From positions 2,976,001-3,040,000 of the forward strand of contig NZ_CP073089.1 of NCBI RefSeq assembly GCF_018137945.1: a stretch of 64,000 nucleotides of DNA, in the 5' to 3' direction. A program made the position numbers and the translations under genes. Shown here piece after piece: positions 1-8,376 of the stretch. The DNA comes from Brevibacterium sp. W7.2. GTDB lineage: Bacteria > Actinomycetota > Actinomycetes > Actinomycetales > Brevibacteriaceae. Below the pieces are notes generated by a model. It was not told the DNA's origin. It was given only the letters and a program-made list of their open reading frames with translations, and made no database searches. Position 1 is the first letter of the stretch; every line of letters begins with the position of its first letter.

Positions 1-1100
1 GCCACGGTGATGTCGGCGGCGTTGATGAGGAGGGCGATGAGGGCACCGCCGACAGCGCCGATGCGGCGGGAGAAGACGTAGACCTGGGAGCGCACGCCGA
101 TGCCGACGAGGAACGCGACGACGCCGGCGAGCACGACCTTGCCGGAGAGTTCGTCGATGGCGCCCGTGGCGATGAGGAGGACACCGGAGACCGTGAGCGC
201 GAACGCCGAGACGCGCGGGCGGGACATGCCCGGCGCGAACGTCGGCCCCATCTCGAAGCCGATGGCCCATCCGAGGAGGGCGACGACGAGCATGAGCGCG
301 TACCCGGCCTGACCGAACTCGTGTTCGACGGCGGTGGGTTCGGCGAGGATGAAGGTCGCACCGAGGACGCCGAAGAGGGCGATCGGGACCCACGGCTTCT
401 CGATGCTCGCCGGGGGCCTGGCGACCCGCGCCTTCGCGACCGGGAACGACCCGGTCGTCGACGATTCCGCGTGCAGTGCGCGTTCGGGCGTGAGGTAGAT
501 CATCACGGCGCCGATGACCATGGCGATGCCGACGAGCAGGCTCATCCAGCCCAGCGCACTCGTTCCGGCCACCGCCCCGCCCATGATCTGGAAGGAGCAG
601 GCGAGGAAGAGGAGGACGGTGGCGGGAACGCCGACCCGGCGCCACGGCTTCTCGTTCGTGAAGGGGGTGAGGCTCATGAGGAGGCCGATGACAGCACCGA
701 GGACGAGACCGGTCACCCAGGTCAGCCACGCGCTCGGGGCGAGGCTGAGGACGATGAGGAGGGCCGCCTCGACGACGGCGGAGATGCTCAGGGCCCGTTT
801 GCGCACGGCCGGCCCCCGACCGGCAAAGACCTTCGACGGGATGAAGAGACCCGCACAGGCGAGGACGAAGACGATGAGCAGGGACAGGCTGCCGGCCTGA
901 TTGTCGAACTCGCCGGCGCCGAGGGTGTCGGCGAGCGTCGTGAACGCGCGACCGCTGACGGTCGTGAAGAACCCGCTGGTGCCGGCTACGACGTAGCTGA
1001 TCGCGGCAAGGACGATGAGGGCGCCCCACACCGCGGTTTCGGTGACCAACCGGCCAGGAGCGCCGGGAAGTCGATGTCCTGTAGTCGTCAACATGCTCAC
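1..1100 (-). CDS. Multi-pass membrane protein, 3' end outside window
   Basis: Read on the minus strand from GTG at 1100 (ATG at 1094 is an in-frame alternative; a GGG-containing Shine-Dalgarno-like run lies 7 nt before the GTG). About 366 residues are visible and the frame is still open at the left edge. I count about eleven hydrophobic helices, starting with one near residues 22–40, separated by short loops and one longer charged loop around residues 215–240. This looks like a polytopic transporter or integral membrane enzyme, but no family motif is recognisable and I assign no function. The gene is divergent from the lipoate-ligase-like gene, with 142 bp between the starts. Confidence 0.75.
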   Translation of the reverse strand, partial: MSMLTTTGHRLPGAPGRLVTETAVWGALIVLAAISYVVAGTSGFFTTVSGRAFTTLADTLGAGEFDNQAGSLSLLIVFVLACAGLFIPSKVFAGRGPAVRKRALSISAVVEAALLIVLSLAPSAWLTWVTGLVLGAVIGLLMSLTPFTNEKPWRRVGVPATVLLFLACSFQIMGGAVAGTSALGWMSLLVGIAMVIGAVMIYLTPERALHAESSTTGSFPVAKARVARPPASIEKPWVPIALFGVLGATFILAEPTAVEHEFGQAGYALMLVVALLGWAIGFEMGPTFAPGMSRPRVSAFALTVSGVLLIATGAIDELSGKVVLAGVVAFLVGIGVRSQVYVFSRRIGAVGGALIALLINAADITV

Positions 1101-1242
1101 GCCACTACCCTATCTTCAGGTGCTGACATATCTCTTGGAAGCCCCGTGAGTCTCGGCTGGCCTTCCGGTGAGTCCCGCCGGTGTCGGGTGCGCGGTCGCC
1201 GCCAGTGTCCGGCGTGTGTGGGCCATCCTCTACTCTTGATCC

Positions 1243-2046
1243 GTGACGACAGACCGTGAACCCGCACCGGACGATGCCGGCCCCACGACCGGAGACGACT
1301 CCCGCACCCCGATGGATCGCGTCGAGACCGAGGGCCTGTCCCCGATCGACGAGCTCGCGTTCGCCCGTGTCCTCCTCGACTCGGTCAAGGCCGGGCGCCG
1401 AGGCGCGACGCTGCGGCTCTACCGTCCCGCCCCGACCGTGGCCTTCGGTGCCCGCGACCGCTTCCTCCCCGGCTTCCCGGCCGCCGTCGAAGCCGCCCGC
1501 GACCACGGGTTCACCCCCGCTCTGCGCAGCCTCGGCGGACGCGCCGCCGCCTACCATGAGGGCTCTCTCGTCATCGATCACATCGAACCGAGCGATTCCT
1601 TCATCACGAACACCTCCGCGCGCTTCAGCCGCTTCGGCGAAGATTATGTCTCAGTGCTGCGCGGCATCGGCGTCGACGCCCGCCTCGGCGAGATCCCCGG
1701 CGAATACTGCCCGGGAGAGTACAGCGTCAACGTCGCCGGACGGATCAAGGCCATCGGCACCGCGCAGCGCGTCGTCTCCGGGGCGTGGCTGTTCTCGTCC
1801 TCGGTCATCGTCACCGACCCCGATCCGATCCGCGCCGTCCTCACCGACGTCGAGGCCGCACTGGGCGTGACGTGGGATCCGCTGACCGGCGGGGCGATCA
1901 GTGAGGTGCACCCGGAGATCACGGTCGATGCCGTCGCCGAGGCGTTCGCCTCCTATTTCGCCCGCGACTTCGCGCTCACGCCCAGTTCGCCGACGGCAGA
2001 CGAACTCGCCGCCCTGCCCGCACAGGCCGCCGGACACGTGCTCTGA
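1243..2046 (+). CDS. Lipoate–protein ligase A-like protein (BPL/LplA/LipB fold)
   Basis: 267 residues from GTG at 1243. The fold is suggested by the order of motifs: a LARPTVAFG-like strand (residues 56–70), a Gly-rich LGGRAAAYH segment at 97–105 in place of the classical RRxSGGGxVYH, a GEYSVNVAGRIKAIG segment at 158–172 with a candidate catalytic lysine at 169, and a C-terminal accessory part. Members attach lipoate or octanoate to lipoyl domains, or bind related acyl-adenylates; the altered Gly-rich loop means the substrate may differ from lipoate. The protein is soluble. It appears to be a single-gene unit, followed by a hairpin-rich repeat that could end its transcript. Confidence 0.75.
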   Translation: MTTDREPAPDDAGPTTGDDSRTPMDRVETEGLSPIDELAFARVLLDSVKAGRRGATLRLYRPAPTVAFGARDRFLPGFPAAVEAARDHGFTPALRSLGGRAAAYHEGSLVIDHIEPSDSFITNTSARFSRFGEDYVSVLRGIGVDARLGEIPGEYCPGEYSVNVAGRIKAIGTAQRVVSGAWLFSSSVIVTDPDPIRAVLTDVEAALGVTWDPLTGGAISEVHPEITVDAVAEAFASYFARDFALTPSSPTADELAALPAQAAGHVL

Positions 2047-2153
2047 AGACGGTGGCGGCGGTGCCCTGGGAGATGCTCTGCACGCGGGGTCCGGGTGGGC
2101 GTCCGGTGGCGGGGAGACGCAAACGGACTTCACGGCGGCCTTCCGCGGCCACC

Positions 2154-2316
2154 CCGGATTGTGCGCCAGGTTCAGGGTGGAATCTGCTCCGATTTGACCC
2201 TGAACCTGGCGCACAACCACCGTCGTTGCGGCGCACACTCGATGTGAGGCCGCTTTTCGGCGGTCCGCCGACCGCTGAGCATGTGAAGAGCCCCCGGGTA
2301 CGTACCCGGGGGCTCT
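2154..2316. repeat. 163-bp direct repeat, copy 1 (intact hairpins)
   Basis: This block in the 2047–2358 gap matches 3069–3231 over exactly 163 bp, with about 15 mismatches and no gaps by my hand alignment. It opens with a perfect 20-bp inverted repeat (2159–2178 with 2197–2216, 18-nt loop; left arm TTGTGCGCCAGGTTCAGGGT) and closes with a perfect 30-bp palindrome (2287–2316) that looks like a bidirectional terminator. Outside this block (2047–2153 and 2317–2358) I see nothing. Confidence 0.9.
2287..2316. terminator. Palindromic bidirectional terminator candidate
   Basis: A perfect 30-bp palindrome with arm AGAGCCCCCGGGTAC lies between the lipoate-ligase-like gene and the antitoxin gene, which converge here. 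It has no clear U-tract, as is usual in actinobacterial terminators. Confidence 0.6.
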
Positions 2317-2358
2317 CACTTGCGTGAAGCAGCGGCCTGACTCGAGGAGTCTGCGTCT

Positions 2359-2709
2359 TCACTGCTGGCCGGGGATTACGCAGCCTGCTTGAGCTCGCGC
2401 CTTCACTGCCGCCACATCGCGTTCCAACCGGTCCAGTGCCGCAACGAGATCTTCGTCGCCGCGATTCGACAGTCCCTCGGCGATGAACTGTCGCGTGAGC
2501 GCTGAGACGGACACTCCTGACTCCTCCGCGAGCGCCTGGAGCTTCTCAAGAACATCAACAGGGACTCGCACGGTCAGCAGCGGTGAGGCACTTCGATTCG
2601 ATTTGCGCCACTCACCTTCTGCCAACTTGTCCCGGTAATCAGCGGTATCGGCATCCAATTCGGCGCGCAGTGCTGCGCGCGCCTCGGGAGGAACACTACC
2701 TTTCGTCAT
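2359..2709 (-). CDS. Ribbon-helix-helix antitoxin (BrnA/CopG-like)
   Basis: 116 residues from ATG at 2709, chosen because it overlaps the upstream toxin stop by 14 bp; a longer in-frame start at 2793 would lie deep inside the toxin gene. The middle carries a strand–helix–helix pattern (SPLLTVRVPVDVLEKLQALA, then VSVSALTRQFIAEGL) typical of RHH DNA-binding antitoxins, followed by an acidic-basic helical tail that would bind the toxin. RHH antitoxins neutralise the partner and repress the operon. Base composition is visibly lower in GC than the flanks, suggesting transfer. The pair sits between two 163-bp direct repeats. Confidence 0.75.
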   Translation of the reverse strand: MTKGSVPPEARAALRAELDADTADYRDKLAEGEWRKSNRSASPLLTVRVPVDVLEKLQALAEESGVSVSALTRQFIAEGLSNRGDEDLVAALDRLERDVAAVKARAQAGCVIPGQQ

Positions 2710-3007
2710 GACGGCTTCCTTCGTAGAGCTTGCGATGCGATTCATTGGCGGGCCAAGCATTGCCGCCGTAGAGCAGACCTTCGTGCCTGACAACGATGAC
2801 GACCAGCACCTCTGCCCGCGTGGAACTCCACCCGATGTATCGATCAGATTTGCCGGATCTGCTGGCCGGATCAGGCGTCAGCAGGAGGGCTTCCGGATCA
2901 TCGATTGCCTCCTCTGCCTCTGTCTGCGTGACACCATGGCGCCGCCACATGTGTGCAGCTGCGCGCGAATCCCACTCGATCGCCGTCACACAGAAAGTGT
3001 ATGACAT
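2696..3007 (-). CDS. BrnT-like toxin of a type II toxin–antitoxin pair
   Basis: 103 residues from ATG at 3007; GTG at 2989 (97 residues) is an alternative, since a TATAAC element at 3010–3015 would place the transcript start close to the ATG. Residues 10–40 (IEWD…HMWRRHGVTQTEAEEAIDDP) and the end (NAWPANESHRKLYEG) match the layout of BrnT: a W-D opening, a K/RHGV motif with an acidic helix, two strands, and a terminal R/K-Y-E helix. BrnT proteins are RelE-like ribonucleases that stop translation. The gene overlaps the antitoxin gene, with toxin first as in brnTA. Identification is by pattern only. Confidence 0.65.
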   Translation of the reverse strand: MSYTFCVTAIEWDSRAAAHMWRRHGVTQTEAEEAIDDPEALLLTPDPASRSGKSDRYIGWSSTRAEVLVVIVVRHEGLLYGGNAWPANESHRKLYEGSRHDER

Positions 3008-3068
3008 TCGTTATACAGTGCAATAGCCCTTTACGCCGCAGAGTTTCCTACTGCCCACTGGCAGTCAG

Positions 3069-3231
3069 CCGGATTGTGCGCCAGGTTCAGGGTGGAATCA
3101 GCTCCGATTTCACCTTGGAGCTGGCACACAATCACCGTCGATGCGGCACACCTTCGATGTGAGGCCGCTCTTCGGCGGTCCGCCGACCGCTGAGCATGTG
3201 AAGAGCCCCCGGGAACGCACCCAGGGGCTCT
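3069..3231. repeat. 163-bp direct repeat, copy 2 (decayed hairpins)
   Basis: Same length and orientation as 2154–2316. The left arm of the first hairpin is intact (3074–3093) but the right arm (3112–3131) carries several changes, and the terminal palindrome (3202–3231) is imperfect. Its position just downstream of topA suggests it may end the topA transcript. It occupies most of the 3008–3304 gap; I see nothing else there. Confidence 0.85.
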
Positions 3232-3304
3232 CGCACGCGCAGAACGCAGAGCAGTCGCCTGACTCGAGGAGTCCTGCCTCGCCGCCGGCCTCAGGCCGCC
3301 CGGC

Positions 3305-6145
3305 TCAGGGGGTCTTCGGCTTGGCCGCAGTCGTCTTCGAAGCCGTGGTCTTCTTCGCCGCCGTGGTCCGTGACGTCGTCGACTTCTTCGCCGCAGTTGT
3401 CTTCGCCGCGGTGGTCTTCGCCGTCGTCGACTTCTTCGCCGCGGTCGTCTTGGCTGCAGTCGTCTTCTTCGCCGCCGTCTTCTTGGCGGGAGCCTTCTTC
3501 GCCGGTGCCTTCTTCTTCGCCGGGCCCTTCGCACGCTTCTCGGCGAGGAGTTCGGCGCCACGCGCTGGAGTGATCGACTCGACGTCGTCATCCTTGCGCA
3601 GGGTCGCGTTCGTCTCCCCGTCGGTGACGTAGGGGCCGAAGCGACCGTCCTTGACGACCATCGGCTTCTTCGTCTCCGGGTCCTCGCCGAGTTCCTTGAG
3701 CGGGGGCTTGGCCGTGCGTCCGCCGCGCTGCTTCGGCTCCGAGTAGATCTTCAGCGCCTCCTCGAGGGTGATCGTGAAGATCTGCTCCTCATCGGTCAGC
3801 GACCGCGAATCCGTGCCCTTCTTCAGGTACGGGCCGTACCGGCCGTTCTGCACCGTGATGTCCGTGCCCTCCTCGTCCTGGCCGACGATGCGGGGCAGGC
3901 TGAGCAGCTTGAGCGCGGTCTCGAGGTCGATCGTGCCGACGTCCATCGACTTGAAGAGCGAACCGGTGCGCGGCTTGGGCTTCTTCGCGCCGCGCTTGGG
4001 CTTCTCCTCGGACTCGGGCAGCACCTCGGTGACGTAGGGGCCGAACCGGCCGTTCTTCGCCACGATCGTGTGCCCGGTCTCCGGGTCGACACCGAGTTCA
4101 CGGTCGCCGTCGCCCTGGTTCTCGATGAGTTCGGCAGCCTTGGCGGCGGTGAGCTCATCGGGAGCGAGATCGTCGGGAATCGACACGCGCTTCGGGTCCT
4201 CGCCCTCGACCCCCGAGGTGACCTCGAGGTACGGGCCGTAGCGTCCCACGCGCAGGGCGACGCCGTCGCTGATGCGCACCGTGTTGACTTCGCGGGCGTC
4301 GATCTCGCCGAGGTCGTCGACGATCTCCTTGAGACCCTCGCGGTCGAGGCCCTTCCCGCCGAAGTAGAACCGGGCCAGCCAGGCCTTGCGATCCTCTTCG
4401 CCCATCGCGATGCGGTCGAGTTCGGATTCGAGATCGGCGGTGAATTCGTAGTCGACGAGTTCGGTGAAGTGATCTTCGAGCAGGCGGACGACGGAGAACG
4501 CCAGCCAGCTCGGCACGAGCGCATTGCCGCGGGAGGTGACGTAGCCGCGGTCCTGGATGACCGAGATGATCGAGGCGTACGTCGAGGGGCGGCCGATGCC
4601 GAGCTCTTCGAGCTGCTTGACGAGGCTCGCCTCGGTGAAGCGCGGCGGCGGGGCGGTCGTGTGACCGTCGGCGGCGACCTTGACGACGGAGAGCTTCTGG
4701 CCCTGCTCGACCTGCGGCAGGCGGGATTCGCCGGACTTCGTGTCGTAGCGGCTCGCGTCCTGACCCTCCTCGTAGGCGGCGAGGAAGCCGCGGAAGGTGA
4801 TGACGGTGCCCGAGGCGCTGAAACCTGCCTCATGGCCGTCGCCGAGGTCGGCTGCGACCTTGATCGTCGCCGTCGAGCCCTTCGCGTCGGCCATCTGACT
4901 GGCCACGGTGCGCTTCCAGATGAGGTCGTAGAGACGGAACTCGTCGCCGCTGAGCGACTTCGCCACCTGCGCAGGCGTGCGGAACGAGTCTCCGGCGGGA
5001 CGGATCGCCTCGTGGGCCTCCTGCGCGGACTTCTGCTTGCTCGCGTACTGGCGCGGGGACTGCGGGACGTACTCCGGACCGTAGAGCTCGGTGACCTGGC
5101 GTCGGGCCGCGGCGATCGCCTGCCCGGACAGCGCCGAGGAGTCGGTGCGCATATAGGTGATGTAGCCGTGCTCGTAGAGCGACTGGGCGGTGCGCATCGC
5201 CTGGCGGGCGCTCATCCGCAGCTTGCGGCCGGCCTCCTGCTGCATCGTCGAGGTCGTGAACGGGGCGGCGGGCCGCCGCGAGTACGGCTTCGATTCGACG
5301 CCGGAGACGGTCAGCGCGTTCTTCGCCGGCCCCGCGAGCAGGGTTGCGAGCTCTTCGGCCTTCGCCTGGTCGACGACGACGGCGGACTTGGTCTTCAGCT
5401 CGCCCTTGTCGTTGAAGTCGCGACCGCTGGCCACCCGCGACCCGTCGAGGGTCGTGAGGTTCGCGGCGAACGGGTTCGACCCGTCGGGCAGTCCGAGATC
5501 GACGTCGAGGTCCCAGTAGTCGGCGGAGACGAACGCCATGCGCTCGCGTTCGCGTTCGACGACGAGCCGGGTCGCGACCGACTGGACGCGGCCGGCGGAC
5601 AGGCCGGCGCGGACCTTGCGCCACAGCACCGGGGAGACCTCGTATCCGTAGAGGCGGTCGAGGACGCGGCGGGTCTCCTGCGCGTCGACGAGGTCGATGT
5701 CGATCTCGCGGGTGTTCTCGAGTGCCCGGGAGATCGCCTCGGGGGTGATCTCGTGGAAGACCATCCGCTTGACGGGGATCTTCGGCTTGAGCACCTCTTT
5801 GAGGTGCCACGCGATGGCTTCGCCCTCGCGGTCCTCATCGGTGGCGAGGAAGAGTTCGTCGGCGTCCTTGAGCAGGCGCTTGAGTTCCGTGACCTTCTTC
5901 TTCTTGCCCGGATCGACACGATAGTAGGGGTCGAAGCCGTTGTCGACGTCGACGGCGAACTTCCCGTACGGCCCCTTCTTCATGTCGGCGGGCAGCTCCG
6001 ACGGCGTCGGGAGGTCGCGGATGTGTCCGACTGAGGCCTCGACGTCGTAGCCGTCGCCGAGGTACCCGACGATCGTGCGCGCCTTCGTCGGGGACTCGAC
6101 GATGACGAGACGACGGGGCTTCTTCTCGGTTGTGGCCACGCTCAC
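3305..6145 (-). CDS. topA: DNA topoisomerase I (type IA)
   Basis: 946 residues from GTG at 6145, preceded by AAAGGA at a 5–6 nt distance. The Toprim domain opens with VIVESPTKART (14–24) and carries the acidic ATDEDREGEA motif (D103, D105, E107). The catalytic tyrosine is Y331 in ITYMRTDS. Instead of Cys4 zinc fingers, the C-terminal half has repeated GRFGPYV/GRYGPYL modules, then a tail of about 75 residues rich in Lys, Ala and Thr, as in mycobacterial enzymes, where such tails bind DNA. The enzyme relaxes negative supercoils. Its neighbours (methyltransferase, DEAH helicase, Tad locus) follow the mycobacterial order. Confidence 0.97.
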   Translation of the reverse strand: MSVATTEKKPRRLVIVESPTKARTIVGYLGDGYDVEASVGHIRDLPTPSELPADMKKGPYGKFAVDVDNGFDPYYRVDPGKKKKVTELKRLLKDADELFLATDEDREGEAIAWHLKEVLKPKIPVKRMVFHEITPEAISRALENTREIDIDLVDAQETRRVLDRLYGYEVSPVLWRKVRAGLSAGRVQSVATRLVVERERERMAFVSADYWDLDVDLGLPDGSNPFAANLTTLDGSRVASGRDFNDKGELKTKSAVVVDQAKAEELATLLAGPAKNALTVSGVESKPYSRRPAAPFTTSTMQQEAGRKLRMSARQAMRTAQSLYEHGYITYMRTDSSALSGQAIAAARRQVTELYGPEYVPQSPRQYASKQKSAQEAHEAIRPAGDSFRTPAQVAKSLSGDEFRLYDLIWKRTVASQMADAKGSTATIKVAADLGDGHEAGFSASGTVITFRGFLAAYEEGQDASRYDTKSGESRLPQVEQGQKLSVVKVAADGHTTAPPPRFTEASLVKQLEELGIGRPSTYASIISVIQDRGYVTSRGNALVPSWLAFSVVRLLEDHFTELVDYEFTADLESELDRIAMGEEDRKAWLARFYFGGKGLDREGLKEIVDDLGEIDAREVNTVRISDGVALRVGRYGPYLEVTSGVEGEDPKRVSIPDDLAPDELTAAKAAELIENQGDGDRELGVDPETGHTIVAKNGRFGPYVTEVLPESEEKPKRGAKKPKPRTGSLFKSMDVGTIDLETALKLLSLPRIVGQDEEGTDITVQNGRYGPYLKKGTDSRSLTDEEQIFTITLEEALKIYSEPKQRGGRTAKPPLKELGEDPETKKPMVVKDGRFGPYVTDGETNATLRKDDDVESITPARGAELLAEKRAKGPAKKKAPAKKAPAKKTAAKKTTAAKTTAAKKSTTAKTTAAKTTAAKKSTTSRTTAAKKTTASKTTAAKPKTP

Positions 6146-6274
6146 TCATTCCTTTCGGGGCACGGGGTGATCGACGAGATGGTCGATCCGAGCCAATGTA
6201 ACACTGTTGTTGTCCGGGTTCTTCCCGGGGTGCGTTGGCGGTGGCCCATACTGTGGCATCCGCGTCCCGTCGTG

Positions 6275-8335
6275 TCAATCGCCGCCGGGAAGCAGCATGC
6301 CGGCCGCGACCAGCCCTCTGACCTGGGCGATGAGCTGGTTCCCCAGCGCCGCCTCGTCGACGCCGAGGAGCTGGGCGAGCGCCGCGGCGGTCTGGCGCAG
6401 AGTGAGACTGCCGTCGGCGACGGAGAGGAACCCGGCCAGGGCCGTGTCGACGTCGATGACGCGTCCGAAGCCGATGCCCTGTTCGACGGTGATCGACGTC
6501 GGGTCCGTCTCCCCCGGCACGAAGTGCCGATGCTCGACGAGGTCGGGTGAGCGGGTGAATGCGGTGGCCGCGATCTCCTCGTCACCGGCGGACTCCGCCC
6601 AGGCACCGAGTTCGTGGATCGTCTGGACGAACGCGCCGATTCCGTGGGGGTTCGTCGCCGGCGCCGAGGTGATGCGCACCCGCGCGCGGAACGCCGGCAC
6701 AGCCCCCGCCTCGGCGAGGTCGGTCCGACCCAGGGTAGTGCCGGTGGCCTGCGGGGAAAGTGATGAGGAATCGTTATCTGCCCGGTGCATGAGGACGTAG
6801 CCGAAGACGATCTCCGTGACCTTCCGGGAGGCGAAGTCGTCCAACCACGCCGAGGTGGCTGCGTTCCACTCGGCACTCGCGCGGGGGATGCCGCCGTCGC
6901 GGATCCAGGTCTCGGCGTAGGTGACGGGGTCGAGGATCTCGCGTTCGATGACGAACACGGAGGTCTCCGCGGCCGCGGTAGAGGTGTCGCGGGAGTCCCT
7001 GGCTGGGGTGGCAGTGGCGGTGTCATGGGAGGCAGCAGTCGCAGTGGTGGTGTCGTGGGAGGCGGTGGGCTCGCGAGTCCCGTCGGCAGTGCTGCTGACC
7101 CAGGTCTCCGGACCGCTCGTCGAATCGGGCGTGACCTCCCAGTTGCCCAGGCACACGGCTCGACCGCCGGGGGCAAGGACGGAGGGGATCTCGGTGAAGA
7201 GCTCCCGGACGAGCCGGTCGGCGCGCATCCCGCCGTCCCGGTAGTCGAACGCGGGCAGCGCTGCATCGGCCTCCGCACCGCGCGGGGTGATGACGAACGG
7301 CGGATTCGACACGAGGAGGTCGACGGTGCTGTCGATGGGGTCGAGCAGCGATCCCTGACGCAGGTCGAGGTTGGTGACCCCGTTGAGCGCGGCGCCGAGT
7401 GCGGTCAGGTGCAGGGCACGGGCGGAGATGTCGGTGGCGATGACGCGGTCGGCATGCCGGGCGAGGAGGAGTGCCTGGATGCCGCAGCCGGTGCCGATGT
7501 CTGCGGCGAGCGCGACGTGGTCGCGCGGGGTGAGAGAGACAAGTGTCCGTCCCGCGCCCCCGACGCCGAGGACGAAGTCACCGTCGAGGACGTCCGGGCT
7601 GGTCAGGGTGCCGTGGTCGCTGACGAGGTAGAGGTTCTCATCCCCCGGTCGCAGACCGCGCGGGACGCCGACGGGAAGGTCGAACGGGGCGACGGCGAAC
7701 GGGGCGGTGACGAATGAGGCGGAGGCGTCCCGTGTGGAGGAGTCCCGGTCTCGGTCATCGCCGGTGCCCGGACCGGAGGCGTCAGCGAGGAGGCCGAGGT
7801 CGAATGCTGTCGCACAGTCGGCTGCGCCGAGCGCCGCCTCGAGAAGGGCGGTCGGCAGAGTGTCGCGGAGGAGGAAGGTGAGCGCGAGCACGGCGAGCCG
7901 CTCGTCGAACGACAGGTCCGCCGACGCCGCCTCCGTGGCGGAAGCCTCACCCGCGCCGCTCGGCGAGTCTGAGCTGCTCGGCGAGTCCGTGCCGCCACCG
8001 GGCCCGGTGTCCGCGCCCCTCGCCCTGAGTACCTGCCGGCAGTGGCGGAGGGCGGGGGCTGCGTTGTTGCGGGCGAGCGCGTCGGAGACGGGTCCTCCCC
8101 AGAACTGCCGCAGCCGAGGCTCGGTGTACCCCGCCGCATAGAGCGCAGCACCGAGCCGTTCCGCGCCGGCACGCTGCTCGGCGCTCAGGGACGGAGTCCC
8201 GCTCCCGTCACCGCGGTTCCCCACCACAGTGGTGGCACGGCTGTCAGAGTTGTCACGACTGTCCGGGGTGTCACGAACGTCAGGGGTATCGCGAACGTCG
8301 GGGGTGCGGCTCACATCTGCTGTCTCTTCGGTCAC
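6275..8335 (-). CDS. Class I SAM-dependent methyltransferase with low-complexity inserts
   Basis: 686 residues from GTG at 8335. The core has the SAM-binding DIGTGCG loop (279–285) and an SNPPF motif (343–347), the (D/N)PPY-type signature of enzymes that methylate amide or exocyclic amino nitrogens, so an N-methyltransferase acting on protein, DNA or RNA is likely. The N-terminal 45 residues are short Asp/Arg/Thr repeats (TPDVRD units), and residues 403–457 are a Ser/Thr/Ala/His-rich insert with internal repeats, just after the methyltransferase fold. The gene is divergent from the helicase, 41 bp apart. A homologous position in mycobacteria holds a conserved gene of unknown target. Confidence 0.8.
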   Translation of the reverse strand: MTEETADVSRTPDVRDTPDVRDTPDSRDNSDSRATTVVGNRGDGSGTPSLSAEQRAGAERLGAALYAAGYTEPRLRQFWGGPVSDALARNNAAPALRHCRQVLRARGADTGPGGGTDSPSSSDSPSGAGEASATEAASADLSFDERLAVLALTFLLRDTLPTALLEAALGAADCATAFDLGLLADASGPGTGDDRDRDSSTRDASASFVTAPFAVAPFDLPVGVPRGLRPGDENLYLVSDHGTLTSPDVLDGDFVLGVGGAGRTLVSLTPRDHVALAADIGTGCGIQALLLARHADRVIATDISARALHLTALGAALNGVTNLDLRQGSLLDPIDSTVDLLVSNPPFVITPRGAEADAALPAFDYRDGGMRADRLVRELFTEIPSVLAPGGRAVCLGNWEVTPDSTSGPETWVSSTADGTREPTASHDTTTATAASHDTATATPARDSRDTSTAAAETSVFVIEREILDPVTYAETWIRDGGIPRASAEWNAATSAWLDDFASRKVTEIVFGYVLMHRADNDSSSLSPQATGTTLGRTDLAEAGAVPAFRARVRITSAPATNPHGIGAFVQTIHELGAWAESAGDEEIAATAFTRSPDLVEHRHFVPGETDPTSITVEQGIGFGRVIDVDTALAGFLSVADGSLTLRQTAAALAQLLGVDEAALGNQLIAQVRGLVAAGMLLPGGD

Positions 8336-8376
8336 AGGTGAATCCTAGTCACAGGCGACTGCGCCATACTGGGATC

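Noticed and set aside
321-1259. Open frame on the plus strand over the first membrane protein
   Set aside because: Its translation is Gly/Asp/Glu/Arg-rich with no fold, while the minus strand gives a clear series of membrane helices.
2154-2316. Attachment site or origin of transfer
   Set aside because: No integrase or relaxase is nearby. The block is better explained as a repeat with terminator hairpins.
4070-6034. Long open frame antisense to topA (about 654 codons)
   Set aside because: High GC and biased codon third positions keep the opposite frames open. The sense frame encodes topA with all motifs; the antisense product has no recognisable domain.
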